A stretch of 64,000 nt of DNA from Vogesella indigofera (GTDB lineage: Bacteria > Pseudomonadota > Gammaproteobacteria > Burkholderiales > Chromobacteriaceae). Shown here piece by piece: positions 51,890 through 61,051 of this stretch. The translations under genes were made by a program, and so were the position numbers. A model generated the notes under the pieces. That model was not told the origin of the DNA. It worked only from the letters and a program-made list of their open reading frames with translations, and searched no databases. Each line of letters opens with the position of its first letter. Position 1 is the first letter of the stretch. Location of the stretch: the NCBI RefSeq assembly GCF_028548395.1, contig NZ_JAQQLA010000004.1, positions 806,001 to 870,000 on the forward strand, given 5' to 3'.

Positions 51890-52927
51890 ATGGAAATTTC
51901 CGAACTTCTGGCCTTTACGGTCAAAAACAAGGCATCGGACCTGCACCTGTCGTCCGGGCTGCCACCGATCATACGGGTACACGGCGACATCCGCCGCATC
52001 AACCTGCCGCCGATGGCGCACAATGACGTGCACGACATGGTGTACGACATCATGAACGACCACCAGCGCAAGGCCTTCGAAGAGACCTTCGAGTGCGACT
52101 TCTCCTTCGAGCTGCCGGGCATCGCCCGCTTCCGCGTCAACGTGTTCCAGCAGAACCGCGGCATTGCCGCGGTGTTCCGCGTGATTCCGTCCAAGGTGCT
52201 GTCGCTGGAAGACCTCAACGCGCCGAAAATCTTCCGCGAGATCGCCGACTTGCCACGCGGCATCGTGCTGGTCACCGGCCCCACCGGCTCCGGCAAGTCC
52301 ACCACGCTGGCGGCGATGGTCGACTACGTCAACGAGAACCAGTATTCGCACATCCTGACGGTGGAAGACCCGATCGAATTCGTGCACGAAAGCAAGAAGG
52401 GCCTGATCAACCAGCGCGAACTCGGCGCCCAGACGCAGAGCTTCGCCAACGCACTGAAGAGCGCGCTGCGCGAGGACCCGGACGTGATCCTGGTCGGCGA
52501 GATGCGTGACCTGGAAACCATCCGCCTGGCGCTGACCGCCGCCGAAACCGGCCACCTGGTGTTCGGCACCCTGCACACCAGCGGCGCCGCCAAGACCGTC
52601 GACCGTATTGTCGACGTGTTCCCGGCCGGCGAAAAGGAAATGGTGCGCGCGATGCTGTCGGAAAGCCTGCGCGCGGTGATTTCGCAGACGCTGCTGAAGA
52701 CCAAGGACGAAAGCGGTCGCGTCGCCGCCCATGAAATCATGATCGGCACCCCGGCGATCCGCAACCTGATCCGCGAAAACAAGATCGCGCAGATCAACTC
52801 CATGATCCAGACCGGCCAGCAGTACGGCATGCAGACCATGGACATGTGCCTGCAGGAACTGGTGCGGCGCAATGTGATTTCGATTCAGGAAGCCCGGCAA
52901 AAGGCTTCCAACAAGGACGCGTTCTAA
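51890..52927 (+). CDS. pilT: Type IV pilus retraction ATPase PilT
   Basis: A 345-residue hexameric AAA-like ATPase that depolymerises pili, driving twitching and DNA uptake. Walker A GPTGSGKSTTLAAMVDYVN, the Asp box ILTVEDPIEFVHESKKG, Walker B-like DPDVILVGEMRDLETIRLAL, His box TGHLVFGTLHTSGA and the PilT-specific PAIRNLIREN are present. GGAG seven bases upstream sets ATG 51890. It is followed by pilU after 15 bases and diverges from yggS, as in Neisseria and Pseudomonas. Confidence 0.97.
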   Translation: MEISELLAFTVKNKASDLHLSSGLPPIIRVHGDIRRINLPPMAHNDVHDMVYDIMNDHQRKAFEETFECDFSFELPGIARFRVNVFQQNRGIAAVFRVIPSKVLSLEDLNAPKIFREIADLPRGIVLVTGPTGSGKSTTLAAMVDYVNENQYSHILTVEDPIEFVHESKKGLINQRELGAQTQSFANALKSALREDPDVILVGEMRDLETIRLALTAAETGHLVFGTLHTSGAAKTVDRIVDVFPAGEKEMVRAMLSESLRAVISQTLLKTKDESGRVAAHEIMIGTPAIRNLIRENKIAQINSMIQTGQQYGMQTMDMCLQELVRRNVISIQEARQKASNKDAF

Positions 52928-52942
52928 GCGAGGAAGTAGCGC

Positions 52943-54079
52943 ATGGAAAAGGACCAGGCATCAAAATTCATCCACGATCTGCTCAAGCACGCGGCCAGCA
53001 AGAACGCCTCCGACATCTTCATCACCTCCGACTTTCCGCCGGCGATGAAGATCGACGGCAAGATCACCCCGGTGGCGCCGCAGGCGCTGACCGCGCAGCA
53101 CTGCAAGGAGCTGGTGCGCTCGGTGATGAATGACCGGCAGATGGAGGAGTTCGAATCCAGCTCCGAGGCCAACTTCGCCATCAGCCCGCCCGGCATCGGC
53201 CGCTTCCGCGTCAGCGCCTACATGCAGCAGGGCAAGGCCGGCATGGTGCTGCGCAAGATCAACACCGAGATCCCAACGCTGGACCAGCTGAAAATGCCGG
53301 CGGTGCTGAAGGACGTGGCGATGATCAAGCGCGGGCTGGTGATCTTCGTCGGCGGCACCGGCTCCGGCAAGTCCACCTCGCTGGCGGGGCTGGTGGACTG
53401 GCGCAACAGCACCGCGGCCGACCACATCATCACCCTGGAAGACCCGATCGAGTACGTGCACCAGCACAAGAAGAGCATCATCACCCAGCGCGAGATCGGC
53501 GTGGACACCGAGAGCTGGGAGGTGGCGCTGAAGAACACGCTGCGCCAGGCGCCAGACGTGATCCTGATGGGCGAGATCCGCGACCGCGAGTCGATGATGT
53601 ACGGCCTGCAGTTCGCCGAGACCGGCCACCTGTGCCTGGCCACGCTGCACGCCAACAACGCCAACCAGGCGCTGGACCGCATCCTCAACTTCTTCCCGGA
53701 GGAGCGCCACCAGCAGGTGCTGATGGACCTGTCGCTGAACATGCGCGCCATCGTGTCGCAGCGGCTGATTCCGCTGAAGCAGGTCAAGGGCCGCGTCGCG
53801 GCGGTGGAAATCCTGCTCAACAGCCCGCTGATCGCCGACCTGATCTTCAAGGGCGAGGTATCCAGCATCAAGGAGGTGATGGGGCGCTCGCGCGAAACCG
53901 GGATGCAGACCTTCGACCAGGCGCTGTTCGAGCTGTACGAAAGCGGCCAGATCAGCTTCGAGGACGCGCTGCGCAACGCCGACTCGGTCAACGACCTGCG
54001 CCTGAAGATCAAGCTCTACGGCGAAGAGAGCAAGCACAGCGATCCGCTGGGCGGACTCGATCACCTCGACATCGTGTAA
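52943..54079 (+). CDS. pilU: Type IV pilus ATPase PilU
   Basis: A 378-residue PilT paralogue that assists retraction. Walker A GGTGSGKSTSLAGLVDWRNS, HIITLEDPIEYVHQHKKSI, DVILMGEIRDRESMMYGLQF and TGHLCLATLHANNANQALDR are present. The C terminus carries the usual PilU extension (LRLKIKLYGEESKHSDPLGG). An inverted pair of dispersed repeats begins a few bases after the stop. Confidence 0.96.
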   Translation: MEKDQASKFIHDLLKHAASKNASDIFITSDFPPAMKIDGKITPVAPQALTAQHCKELVRSVMNDRQMEEFESSSEANFAISPPGIGRFRVSAYMQQGKAGMVLRKINTEIPTLDQLKMPAVLKDVAMIKRGLVIFVGGTGSGKSTSLAGLVDWRNSTAADHIITLEDPIEYVHQHKKSIITQREIGVDTESWEVALKNTLRQAPDVILMGEIRDRESMMYGLQFAETGHLCLATLHANNANQALDRILNFFPEERHQQVLMDLSLNMRAIVSQRLIPLKQVKGRVAAVEILLNSPLIADLIFKGEVSSIKEVMGRSRETGMQTFDQALFELYESGQISFEDALRNADSVNDLRLKIKLYGEESKHSDPLGGLDHLDIV

Positions 54080-54082
54080 GCA

Positions 54083-54116
54083 CAAGGTTGGCCGCACCGG
54101 CTTACGGCCAACCTTG
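54083..54116. repeat. Inverted pair of dispersed repeats after pilU
   Basis: CAAGGTTGGCCG (54083-54094) pairs with CGGCCAACCTTG (54105-54116) across ten bases. The left arm is an exact 12-mer (54085-54096), the right arm has one mismatch (54103-54114). It stands between convergent pilU and the EAL-HDOD gene and may terminate both, though it has no T-run. Confidence 0.75.
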
Positions 54117-54147
54117 CACCCTCCCGGCGCGCGTCCGGCTCCACCGC

Positions 54148-55383
54148 TCAGGTGAGAAAGTCGTCACTCCACATCTTGCGTACCCACTCCAGCGCTTCCA
54201 GCTGCACCTGGTTGAAGTTGTCCGCCGCCAGCGTCGGCAGTGGTGCCTGCGCCTCGCGACACTCGGCCAGCTCGGTCTGCGCCAGCAGGTCGCCGAGCAT
54301 GCCCTCGCGGTACAGCAGCGCCTGCAGCACCTTGTCGCGCAGCGACAGCGACGCCACCAGCGACTGCATGCTCATGCCCAGCAGGCTGTCGGCCAGCGAC
54401 AGGATGCCGGTCATGAACGCCTCGTCGCGCTCGGCCGGCGGCGCCAGCAGCTCCATCATGCGGCCGCGCACCGCCGCCATTTCCAGCAGCGGGCTGGGGC
54501 CGCTGTCCGGGCGGCAATCGGCGGCGAACAGGATGACCAGCGCCCAGCGCTTCAGCCGTGACGAGCCGAGCATGGTCAGCGCCTCGCGGATGGAGCGCAC
54601 CGGGCGGCCGTAGTTTTCCGCGGCGTTGACCAGCTTCAGCAGGCTGACCACCATGTCCGGCGCCCCCTTGAACACCTCTTCCAGCGCCAGCAGCTCGGCG
54701 TCCTGCATCACCAGTCCCAGCAGGCGCAGCATCAGCGCGCGGTGCGGATGGGCGCGGTTCTGCTGCATGACGGTCGGCTTGGCAAAGAAGTAGCCCTGGA
54801 ACAGGCGGATGCCCAGCTCGCGGCAGCGCTCGAACTGCTCGTAGCTGTCCACCTTCTCCGCCAGCAGCTGGCCGCGGTAGCCCTGCAGCCGCTGCAGCAG
54901 CGCCGGTAGTCGCGCCAGCGATACCTGCTGCAGGTCGATCTTCAGGTAGGACACCAGCGGCAGCATCGCCTGGATTTCCGGGGTGATGTCACTGACGTCG
55001 TCCAGCGCCAGCCGGTAGCCGCGCGCCTGCAGCTCGCGGCAGCGCTCGCGTACCGAATCGTCCAGCGGCACGCTCTCCAGGATCTCGAGGATGATGCTCT
55101 CCGGCGGTAGCAAGTCCAGCACCGGGCTTTTCAGCAGCCGTTCATTGACATTGATGAAGCCGGGACAGCCCTCCAGCACCCGCGACATGCCCAGATCGAT
55201 GAAGGTGTGGCGGATCACCGAGGCGGTGGCGTTGACGTCATCCTGGAACAGCGCGCGGTTTTCCGGCCCGGAGCGGAACAGCAGTTCGTAGGCCACGCGC
55301 TGCTGCTGGACATCGACAATCGGTTGGCGGCCAAGATAGATGGTGGTGTACATGTCGGCGATATTAGCGGATGCCATCGTCAA
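54148..55383 (-). CDS. EAL-HDOD signalling protein (YuxH/CdgJ type)
   Basis: A 411-residue two-domain protein. The N-terminal EAL domain (about 12-210) is partly degenerate: ELLFR replaces EALLR and DDVSDITPE replaces the DDFGTG block, while the lysine (YLKIDLQ), AEKVDS and LFQGYFFAKP remain. The C-terminal HDOD domain (about 215-405) contains LEEVFKGAPDMVVSLLKLVN and IREALTMLGSSRLKRWALV. Members such as Vibrio CdgJ affect motility and usually bind rather than cleave cyclic di-GMP. Convergence with pilTU suggests a link to pili. Start may be 55383, 55377 or the MYTTIYLGRQ Met at 55353. Confidence 0.82.
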   Translation of the reverse strand: MTMASANIADMYTTIYLGRQPIVDVQQQRVAYELLFRSGPENRALFQDDVNATASVIRHTFIDLGMSRVLEGCPGFINVNERLLKSPVLDLLPPESIILEILESVPLDDSVRERCRELQARGYRLALDDVSDITPEIQAMLPLVSYLKIDLQQVSLARLPALLQRLQGYRGQLLAEKVDSYEQFERCRELGIRLFQGYFFAKPTVMQQNRAHPHRALMLRLLGLVMQDAELLALEEVFKGAPDMVVSLLKLVNAAENYGRPVRSIREALTMLGSSRLKRWALVILFAADCRPDSGPSPLLEMAAVRGRMMELLAPPAERDEAFMTGILSLADSLLGMSMQSLVASLSLRDKVLQALLYREGMLGDLLAQTELAECREAQAPLPTLAADNFNQVQLEALEWVRKMWSDDFLT

Positions 55384-55470
55384 ACAAAACCGCGATCATG
55401 ACCGGCCGATGTCAGGCATGACCCAGCGCAACCATGACGGGGGAAAAAACCACACCCGCGACCGCAGGCG

Positions 55471-55499
55471 TAAAAAAACGCCACCGCGAGGGTGGCGTT
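55471..55499 (-). terminator. Terminator of the glutamate transporter operon
   Basis: AACGCCACC (55477-55485) pairs with GGTGGCGTT (55491-55499); leftward transcripts then meet T7 (A-run 55472-55478). Confidence 0.88.
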
Positions 55500-55508
55500 G
55501 TCGGTGCA

Positions 55509-55520
55509 AGGTTGGCCGCA
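55509..55520 (+). repeat. AGGTTGGCCGCA repeat, forward copy
   Basis: Exact copy 22 bases past the gltL stop, between the gene and its terminator; full 14-base form. Confidence 0.85.
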
Positions 55521-55542
55521 ACGGCGGCGGCCAGGCGCTTGC

Positions 55543-56283
55543 TCAGTGCGCCAGGATCTTGGACAGGAACTGGCGCGCGCGCTCGGAACGGGCGTCGATA
55601 TTGCCGAAGAATTCTTCCTTCTCGCAGTCCTCGACGATGGCGCCGCGGTCCATGAAGATCACGCGGTTGGCCACCTTGCGCGCGAAGCCCATCTCGTGGG
55701 TCACGCACATCATGGTCATGCCTTCGTGGGCCAGCTCCACCATCACGTCCAGCACCTCGTTGACCATCTCCGGGTCCAGCGCCGACGTCGGTTCGTCGAA
55801 CAGCATCGCGATCGGGTCCATCGCCAGCGCGCGGGCAATCGCCACGCGCTGCTGCTGGCCGCCGGACAGCTGGCCGGGGAACTTGTTAGCCTGCGCCTTG
55901 AGGCCGACACGGTCGAGGTAGTGCATGCCCTTCTGCATCGCCTCGTCCTTGCTGCGGCCGAGTACGCGCTGCTGCGCGATGGTCAGGTTCTCGGTGATCG
56001 ACAGGTGCGGGAACAGTTCGAAGTTCTGGAACACCATGCCGATGCGGGCGCGCAGCTTGGGCAGGTCAGTCTTCGGATCGCCCACCGAGATGCCGTCGAC
56101 GATGATGTCGCCCTTCTGGAACGGCTCCAGCGCGTTGACGGTCTTGATCAGCGTGGACTTGCCGGAACCGGACGGGCCGCACACCACCACCACTTCGCCT
56201 TTCTTGACGTCGGTCGTGCAATCGGTGAGCACCTGGAAGTCACCGTACCATTTGCTGACGTTCTTGATCTCGATCATGCTCAT
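55543..56283 (-). CDS. gltL: Glutamate/aspartate ABC transporter ATPase
   Basis: A 246-residue ATP-binding subunit of the polar amino-acid type: Walker [16 protein letters not shown], signature [16 protein letters not shown], Walker [17 protein letters not shown] and the switch histidine in [15 protein letters not shown]. It overlaps gltK by four bases (ATGA) and is the last gene of the cluster. A second, related ATPase lies at 58823-59557. Confidence 0.93.
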   Translation of the reverse strand: MSMIEIKNVSKWYGDFQVLTDCTTDVKKGEVVVVCGPSGSGKSTLIKTVNALEPFQKGDIIVDGISVGDPKTDLPKLRARIGMVFQNFELFPHLSITENLTIAQQRVLGRSKDEAMQKGMHYLDRVGLKAQANKFPGQLSGGQQQRVAIARALAMDPIAMLFDEPTSALDPEMVNEVLDVMVELAHEGMTMMCVTHEMGFARKVANRVIFMDRGAIVEDCEKEEFFGNIDARSERARQFLSKILAH

Positions 56284-56945
56284 ACTGCCAACCTCTTCTG
56301 CAGACGCTTCACCAGAGTGGACGCGCCGAAACTGATAACAAAGTACACCGCACCGGCAAAAATCAGGAACTCGTGCGATTGCCCCATGATGTCGCCGCGC
56401 GCGCGCGCGGCATTGAGGAAGTCGATCAAACCGACTGCATACACCAGCGAGGTGTCCTGGAACAGGATGATGGTCTGCTGCAGCAGCAGCGGGGTCATCT
56501 TGCGGAACGCCTGCGGCAGGATGATCAGGCGCATCGCCTGGCTGTAGGTCATGCCCACGGCGTAGGCGGCGTTGATCTGCCCCTTGGAGATCGACTGGAT
56601 ACCGGCGCGCACGATCTCGCAGTAGTAGGCCGCCTCAAACATCACGAACGCCACCAGGCAGGAGGTGAAGGCGCCGACGGCGATGAACTCGCCGGTGATC
56701 CAGTTCAGGATCATCGGCACCGCCAGGTAGAACCAGGTGATCACCAGCAGCAGCGGGATGGAGCGGAAGTAGTTGACGTAGGCCTTGGCGAAACCGGACA
56801 GCACCGCGCTGTTGGACATGCGCGCCAGTGCCAGCACGGTACCGAGGGCGATGCCGCCCGCGACCGCCAGCAACAGCAGCTGCAGCGTCAGTTTCATGCC
56901 GTCCCACAGGCTGGGCAACGACGGGATAATCTGGCTGAAATCCAT
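56280..56945 (-). CDS. gltK: Glutamate/aspartate ABC transporter permease
   Basis: A 221-residue inner-membrane permease with about five helices and the EAA loop (EAAYYCEIVRAGIQSISKGQ with INAAYAVGMTYSQAMRLIIL). The plan matches GltK/HisM-type subunits. Its start overlaps the gltJ stop by one base (TAATG). Confidence 0.93.
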   Translation of the reverse strand: MDFSQIIPSLPSLWDGMKLTLQLLLLAVAGGIALGTVLALARMSNSAVLSGFAKAYVNYFRSIPLLLVITWFYLAVPMILNWITGEFIAVGAFTSCLVAFVMFEAAYYCEIVRAGIQSISKGQINAAYAVGMTYSQAMRLIILPQAFRKMTPLLLQQTIILFQDTSLVYAVGLIDFLNAARARGDIMGQSHEFLIFAGAVYFVISFGASTLVKRLQKRLAV

Positions 56946-57688
56946 TATTTGGCCCCTCCCATCATGCCGGGAATGCGCACTTTCTTCTCCACCAGGCTCA
57001 TCAGCGTCATCAGGCTCATGTTGAGCACGAAGTAGATCACCGTAGCGAGGGTAAACGCTTCAAAGATGTTGGCACTGAATTCCGCGGTCTGCTTGGTCTG
57101 CGCCAGCAGCTCCATCAGGCCGATCAGCGACGCCACCGAGGAGTTCTTGAAGATGTTGAGGAACTCGCTGGTGAGCGGCGGGATGATGATGCGGAACGCC
57201 TGCGGCAGCAGCACGTGGCGATAGGTCTGCCCGATGCTGAAACCGACCGCCAGCGCGGCGGCACTCTGGCCCTTGGGTAGCGCCTGGATGCCGGTACGCA
57301 CCTGCTCGCACACCCGCGCCGCGGTAAACAGCGCCAGACACACCACCACCGAAACATAGGCCGAGGTCGCCGGGTTCAGGTCCTGTTTGAACCAGATCTG
57401 CAGCGGCTCCGGCAGATAGTCCGGCACCACGAAATACCACATGAACAGCTGCACCAGCAGCGGCACGTTGCGGAACAGCTCGACATAGGCGGTGGCAATC
57501 GCCGGCAGCACCTTGCCCGGCAGGGTGCGCATCACGCCCAGCACCGACCCCAGCAGCAGGGCGATGATCCAGGCCAGCAGCGCCACCGCGATGGTCCAGC
57601 CCAGACCGGAGACGAACCAGTCCAGGTAGATTTCGCTGCCGATGCCTGTGGACTTGAAGAAGATGTTCCAGTCCCAGTTGTAATTCAT
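56945..57688 (-). CDS. gltJ: Glutamate/aspartate ABC transporter permease
   Basis: A 247-residue permease, starting MNYNWDWNIFFKSTGIGSE, with the EAA loop (RVCEQVRTGIQALPKGQ and SAAALAVGFSIGQTYRHVLL). GGAG six bases before ATG 57688 decides the start over an upstream extension. A hairpin lies just before it in the gap from gltI. Confidence 0.93.
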   Translation of the reverse strand: MNYNWDWNIFFKSTGIGSEIYLDWFVSGLGWTIAVALLAWIIALLLGSVLGVMRTLPGKVLPAIATAYVELFRNVPLLVQLFMWYFVVPDYLPEPLQIWFKQDLNPATSAYVSVVVCLALFTAARVCEQVRTGIQALPKGQSAAALAVGFSIGQTYRHVLLPQAFRIIIPPLTSEFLNIFKNSSVASLIGLMELLAQTKQTAEFSANIFEAFTLATVIYFVLNMSLMTLMSLVEKKVRIPGMMGGAK

Positions 57689-57706
57689 TGACTTCTCCAA
57701 AAGAAA

Positions 57707-57727
57707 AGGGGCGCCAGCAGCGCCCCT
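57707..57727 (-). terminator. Hairpin between gltI and gltJ
   Basis: AGGGGCGC (57707-57714) pairs with GCGCCCCT (57720-57727) around CAGCA, followed leftward by a TTTTCTTTT tract. It fits an attenuator that lets the binding protein be made in excess over the permeases. Confidence 0.7.
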
Positions 57728-57818
57728 CCGGGAGCGGGTTTCCGGGCGTTGCCGCCCGGTCCCGGTCTCGTTTCACGCTTGCTTCAGAAAACCCGCTCCG
57801 TCATTACCAACAAGCTGC

Positions 57819-58718
57819 TTACATTTCCTCGGCAGACTTGTCTGTCGGCTTGGCCACCAGCGCCTTGAACTCGTCGGACATCGGGAAGTTCAGGTTCAGG
57901 CCTTTTGGCGGTACCGGTGCCATGAACCACTTGCTGTAGATCTTGTTCACTTCGCCGGACTTGAAGGTGGCCTTGATCGCGTCGTCGACCACTTTCTTGA
58001 AGGCGGCATCTTCCTTGCGCAGCATGCAGCCGTAGATTTCGAACGACTGCGGCTTGCCGGTCACGACCCAGTTGCCCGGGTTCTTGGCCTTGGCCATTTC
58101 GCCGTACAGCAGCGCATCGTCCATCATGAAGGCGACGGCACGGCCCGATTCCAGCATCAGGAACGATTCGCCGTGGTCCTTGGCGGAGATGATGTTCATG
58201 CCCATCTGCTTCTCGGCGTTCATCGCCTTCAGCAGACGCTCGGAAGTGGTACCGGCGGTGGTCACCACGTTCTTGCCCTTCAGGTCCGGGAAGTCCTTGA
58301 CGCCGGAAGTCTTGGCGGTCATCAGGCGGGTACCGATCTCGAAGATGCCGACGGAGAAGGCAACCTGCTTCTGGCGCTCCAGGTTGTTGGTGGTGGAGCC
58401 GCACTCCAGGTCCACGGTGCCGTTCTGTACCAGCGGGATGCGGGTCTGCGAGGTCACCAGGTTGTAGCGCACTTGCAGGTTAGGCATCTTCAGCTGTTTC
58501 TTGACCGCCTCGACTACCTTCAGCTGCAGGTCGTGCGAGTAACCGATCGGCTTGGTCGGATCGTTCGCCAGGTAGGAGAACGGGATCGAGGCATCACGGT
58601 GACCGAGCACGATCACGCCGGAGCTCTTGATCTTGTCCAGGGTGCCTTCGGCCATGGCCGGGGCGGCAAAGGCGGAAGCGATGACAGCAGTAGTCAGCAG
58701 ACGAGTCGTAAAACGCAT
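57819..58718 (-). CDS. gltI: Glutamate/aspartate-binding periplasmic protein
   Basis: A 299-residue secreted binding protein. The signal peptide ends APAMA; the mature part (EGTLDKIKSSGVIVLGHRDA, SIPFSYLANDPTKPIGYSHD, TVDLECGSTTNNLERQKQVA, ISAKDHGESFLMLESGRAVA and FMMDDALLYGEMAKAK) follows E. coli GltI closely. GGAG six bases before ATG 58718 sets the start. It feeds GltJK and one of the two ATPases. Confidence 0.94.
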   Translation of the reverse strand: MRFTTRLLTTAVIASAFAAPAMAEGTLDKIKSSGVIVLGHRDASIPFSYLANDPTKPIGYSHDLQLKVVEAVKKQLKMPNLQVRYNLVTSQTRIPLVQNGTVDLECGSTTNNLERQKQVAFSVGIFEIGTRLMTAKTSGVKDFPDLKGKNVVTTAGTTSERLLKAMNAEKQMGMNIISAKDHGESFLMLESGRAVAFMMDDALLYGEMAKAKNPGNWVVTGKPQSFEIYGCMLRKEDAAFKKVVDDAIKATFKSGEVNKIYSKWFMAPVPPKGLNLNFPMSDEFKALVAKPTDKSAEEM

Positions 58719-58822
58719 TGGTTTCTCCATTTTCTCTTGGGTTTTGCTGCTTTTATCAAGCCGTACCGGCTAGGTATGGCCCGGAAACCTGGCACCGCCA
58801 CTGCGGCAGTGCCGGCAGGCAA
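58719..58822. other. Gap between the second ATPase gene and gltI
   Basis: About 100 bases. Holds the gltI ribosome site and leader; I see no terminator, so read-through from the ATPase gene is possible. Confidence 0.5.
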
Positions 58823-59557
58823 TCAGCTCATCGGGGTGAGCAATTGCCGTAAAAACTGTTGTGCCCGTTCGTGTTGCGGGTTCTTGAAAAACTCTTCCGG
58901 CGGCGCCTGTTCCACGATCTTGCCGTGGTCGATGAACACCACCCGGTCGGCCACTTCGCGGGCAAAGCCCATTTCGTGGGTGACCACCATCATGGTCATG
59001 CCGGATTCGGCCAGATCCTTCATCACCTTCAGTACTTCGCCGATCATCTCCGGGTCCAGCGCGGAGGTCGGTTCGTCGAACAGCATCACCCGCGGTTCCA
59101 TCGCCAGGCCGCGGGCGATGGCCACGCGTTGCTGCTGGCCGCCGGACAGCTGCGCCGGGAAGGCATCCTTCTTGTGGGCGAGGCCGACCCGCTCCAGCAG
59201 CGCCACCGCCTGCTTGTCGGCGGCAGCCTTGTCCATGCCCTTGACCTTGATCGGCGACAGCGTGATGTTGTCCAGTACCGACAGGTGCGGGTAGAGGTTG
59301 AAGTGCTGGAACACGAAACCGACTTCGGCGCGCAGCGCGTTGAGATCGGTTTTCGGATCGGCGACGTTCTTGCCATCGACCCAGATCTCGCCCTCGTTGA
59401 TGCTTTCCAGCTGGTTCACGGTGCGGATCATGGTCGACTTGCCGGAGCCGGACGGCCCGCACACCACCACCACTTCACCCTGCGCCACCTGCAGGTCAAT
59501 CCCGTTCAGTACGTGCAAGTCCTTGAACCACTTGTGGACATTGTTGAAACGAATCAT
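58823..59557 (-). CDS. Second polar amino-acid ABC transporter ATPase
   Basis: A 244-residue ATPase ([100 protein letters not shown]). It is a close paralogue of the gltL product but not identical, and it lies upstream of gltI in the same direction. It may be an alternative ATPase for GltIJK or serve permeases elsewhere. AAGGAA precedes ATG 59557; an upstream extension to 59590 is rejected. Confidence 0.88.
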   Translation of the reverse strand: MIRFNNVHKWFKDLHVLNGIDLQVAQGEVVVVCGPSGSGKSTMIRTVNQLESINEGEIWVDGKNVADPKTDLNALRAEVGFVFQHFNLYPHLSVLDNITLSPIKVKGMDKAAADKQAVALLERVGLAHKKDAFPAQLSGGQQQRVAIARGLAMEPRVMLFDEPTSALDPEMIGEVLKVMKDLAESGMTMMVVTHEMGFAREVADRVVFIDHGKIVEQAPPEEFFKNPQHERAQQFLRQLLTPMS

Positions 59558-59631
59558 CGCTTTTCCTTTAATTCCTGTGACAGCCAGCATCGTGGTGCGG
59601 CACGGTCCGCATCATTCAATACGGATTGTGC

Positions 59632-59643
59632 TGCGGCCAACCT
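59632..59643 (-). repeat. AGGTTGGCCGCA repeat, reverse copy
   Basis: Exact copy 28 bases past the rsmA stop, in the 113-base gap before the ATPase gene; CAAGCCGCAGCG beside it is unrelated. Confidence 0.85.
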
Positions 59644-59670
59644 GGTACAGCAAGCCGCAGCGCAACATGG

Positions 59671-60453
59671 TCAGCCGCGCGCGGCGGCCAGATGGTTGGC
59701 CAGCGCCACATACTGCTGCACGCTCAGCGTCTCGGCACGGGCGGCCGGGTCGATACCCAGCGACTGCAAGGCCTCGTCGCTGATCACGCCCTTGAGGTTG
59801 TTGCGCAAGGTCTTGCGCCGCTGGCCAAAGGCCTGCGCCACGATCTCTTCCAGCAGCGCCTCGTCGGTTGCCACGCCGCAGCGACCGGCATCAGGAATCA
59901 TCCTTACCACCGCGGAATCCACTTTCGGTGGCGGGTAGAATGCACCCGGCGGTACCAGCAAGATCTGTTCCATGTCGAAACGGTACTGCAACATCACTGT
60001 CAGACGACCGTAATCCGGCGTCGACGGCGCCGCCACCATGCGGTCGACCACCTCTTTTTGCAGCATGAAATGCATGTCGGTGACCCGGTTGCCGTAGCAG
60101 GCGAGGTGGAACAGCAGCGGGGTGGAAATGTTGTACGGCAGGTTGCCGACCAGCTTGAACGGACCGTCGCAGACGCTGCCGAAATCGAAGGCCAGCGCGT
60201 CGCCCTCGTGGATGGTCAGCCGCTTGGGCGAGATCTCGCCGCGCAGGCGGCTGATGATGTCGCGGTCGATCTCCACCACATGCAGATGGTCTAGACGCTG
60301 CAGCAGCGGCTTGGTCAACGCACCGAGGCCGGGGCCGATCTCGATCACCACATCGCCCGGCTGGGCACCGACGGCGCTGACGATGTCCTCGATCACCTTG
60401 CTGTCCTGCAGGAAGTTCTGGCCGAAGCGCTTGCGCGGAATGTGTTTGCTCAT
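59671..60453 (-). CDS. rsmA: 16S rRNA (adenine1518/1519-N6) dimethyltransferase
   Basis: A 260-residue KsgA methyltransferase acting late in 30S assembly. It shows [11 protein letters not shown], the SAM loop [39 protein letters not shown] and motif [16 protein letters not shown]. The start [14 protein letters not shown] at 60453 is canonical; the longer open frame is a shadow. Its upstream region (60454-60640) holds the promoter and nothing else I can identify. Confidence 0.96.
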   Translation of the reverse strand: MSKHIPRKRFGQNFLQDSKVIEDIVSAVGAQPGDVVIEIGPGLGALTKPLLQRLDHLHVVEIDRDIISRLRGEISPKRLTIHEGDALAFDFGSVCDGPFKLVGNLPYNISTPLLFHLACYGNRVTDMHFMLQKEVVDRMVAAPSTPDYGRLTVMLQYRFDMEQILLVPPGAFYPPPKVDSAVVRMIPDAGRCGVATDEALLEEIVAQAFGQRRKTLRNNLKGVISDEALQSLGIDPAARAETLSVQQYVALANHLAAARG

Positions 60454-60640
60454 TGCTACTTTCTGGATGAAAAACGGCGACAGGCTCGGCCGGCGATGGC
60501 GGGCAAATACTGTCGCACAAAGATAAAGTTCTAACTCAAGCATAGCGGCGATCGTGCCGCGCGCCAGTACAACGCCATGGTGATGTCGCAGCCGGCATGG
60601 CGTCCGGAAATCCGGACAGCGACCGGCCGGCGCGTACGCC

Positions 60641-61051
60641 TCACCGGATAACGCCCAGCATTCCCCACGCCAGCAAGGCGTAACGACTGGCCTTGCCCAG
60701 CGTAATCCACAGCACGCAGGGCCAGAACGCCAGCCGCAACCAGCCGGCGGCCAGCGGCAGCGCATCGCCGGCCAGCGGCACCCAGCTCAGCCACAGCGCC
60801 GCCGGGCCGAAACGGGCGAACCACGCCGCCGCTCGCGGCGGCAGCGGCCTGGGCGGCGCGCAGCGCCCCAACCACAGGCTGCTGACGCTGCCCAGCGCAT
60901 TGGCGGCGGTGGCGACCAGCAGCGCCGGCCACAACAGCTCCGGCCGCTGCAGCAGCAAGGCGCCCAGCGCCAGCTCGGAATTGCCCGGCAGCACGGTGGC
61001 GGACAGGAATGCCGACGCCGCCAGGCCGCCCAGCAGCAGCCAGCTACTCAC
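60641..61051 (-). CDS. YqaA family (DedA-related) membrane protein
   Basis: A 136-residue inner-membrane protein with about four helices: [76 protein letters not shown]. The proline/glutamate blocks match the YqaA branch of the DedA/VTT superfamily, which includes lipid scramblases or flippases; its function is unknown. The start is GTG at 61051, two bases before the cyaY stop codon, so the pair is coupled. Confidence 0.85.
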   Translation of the reverse strand: MSSWLLLGGLAASAFLSATVLPGNSELALGALLLQRPELLWPALLVATAANALGSVSSLWLGRCAPPRPLPPRAAAWFARFGPAALWLSWVPLAGDALPLAAGWLRLAFWPCVLWITLGKASRYALLAWGMLGVIR

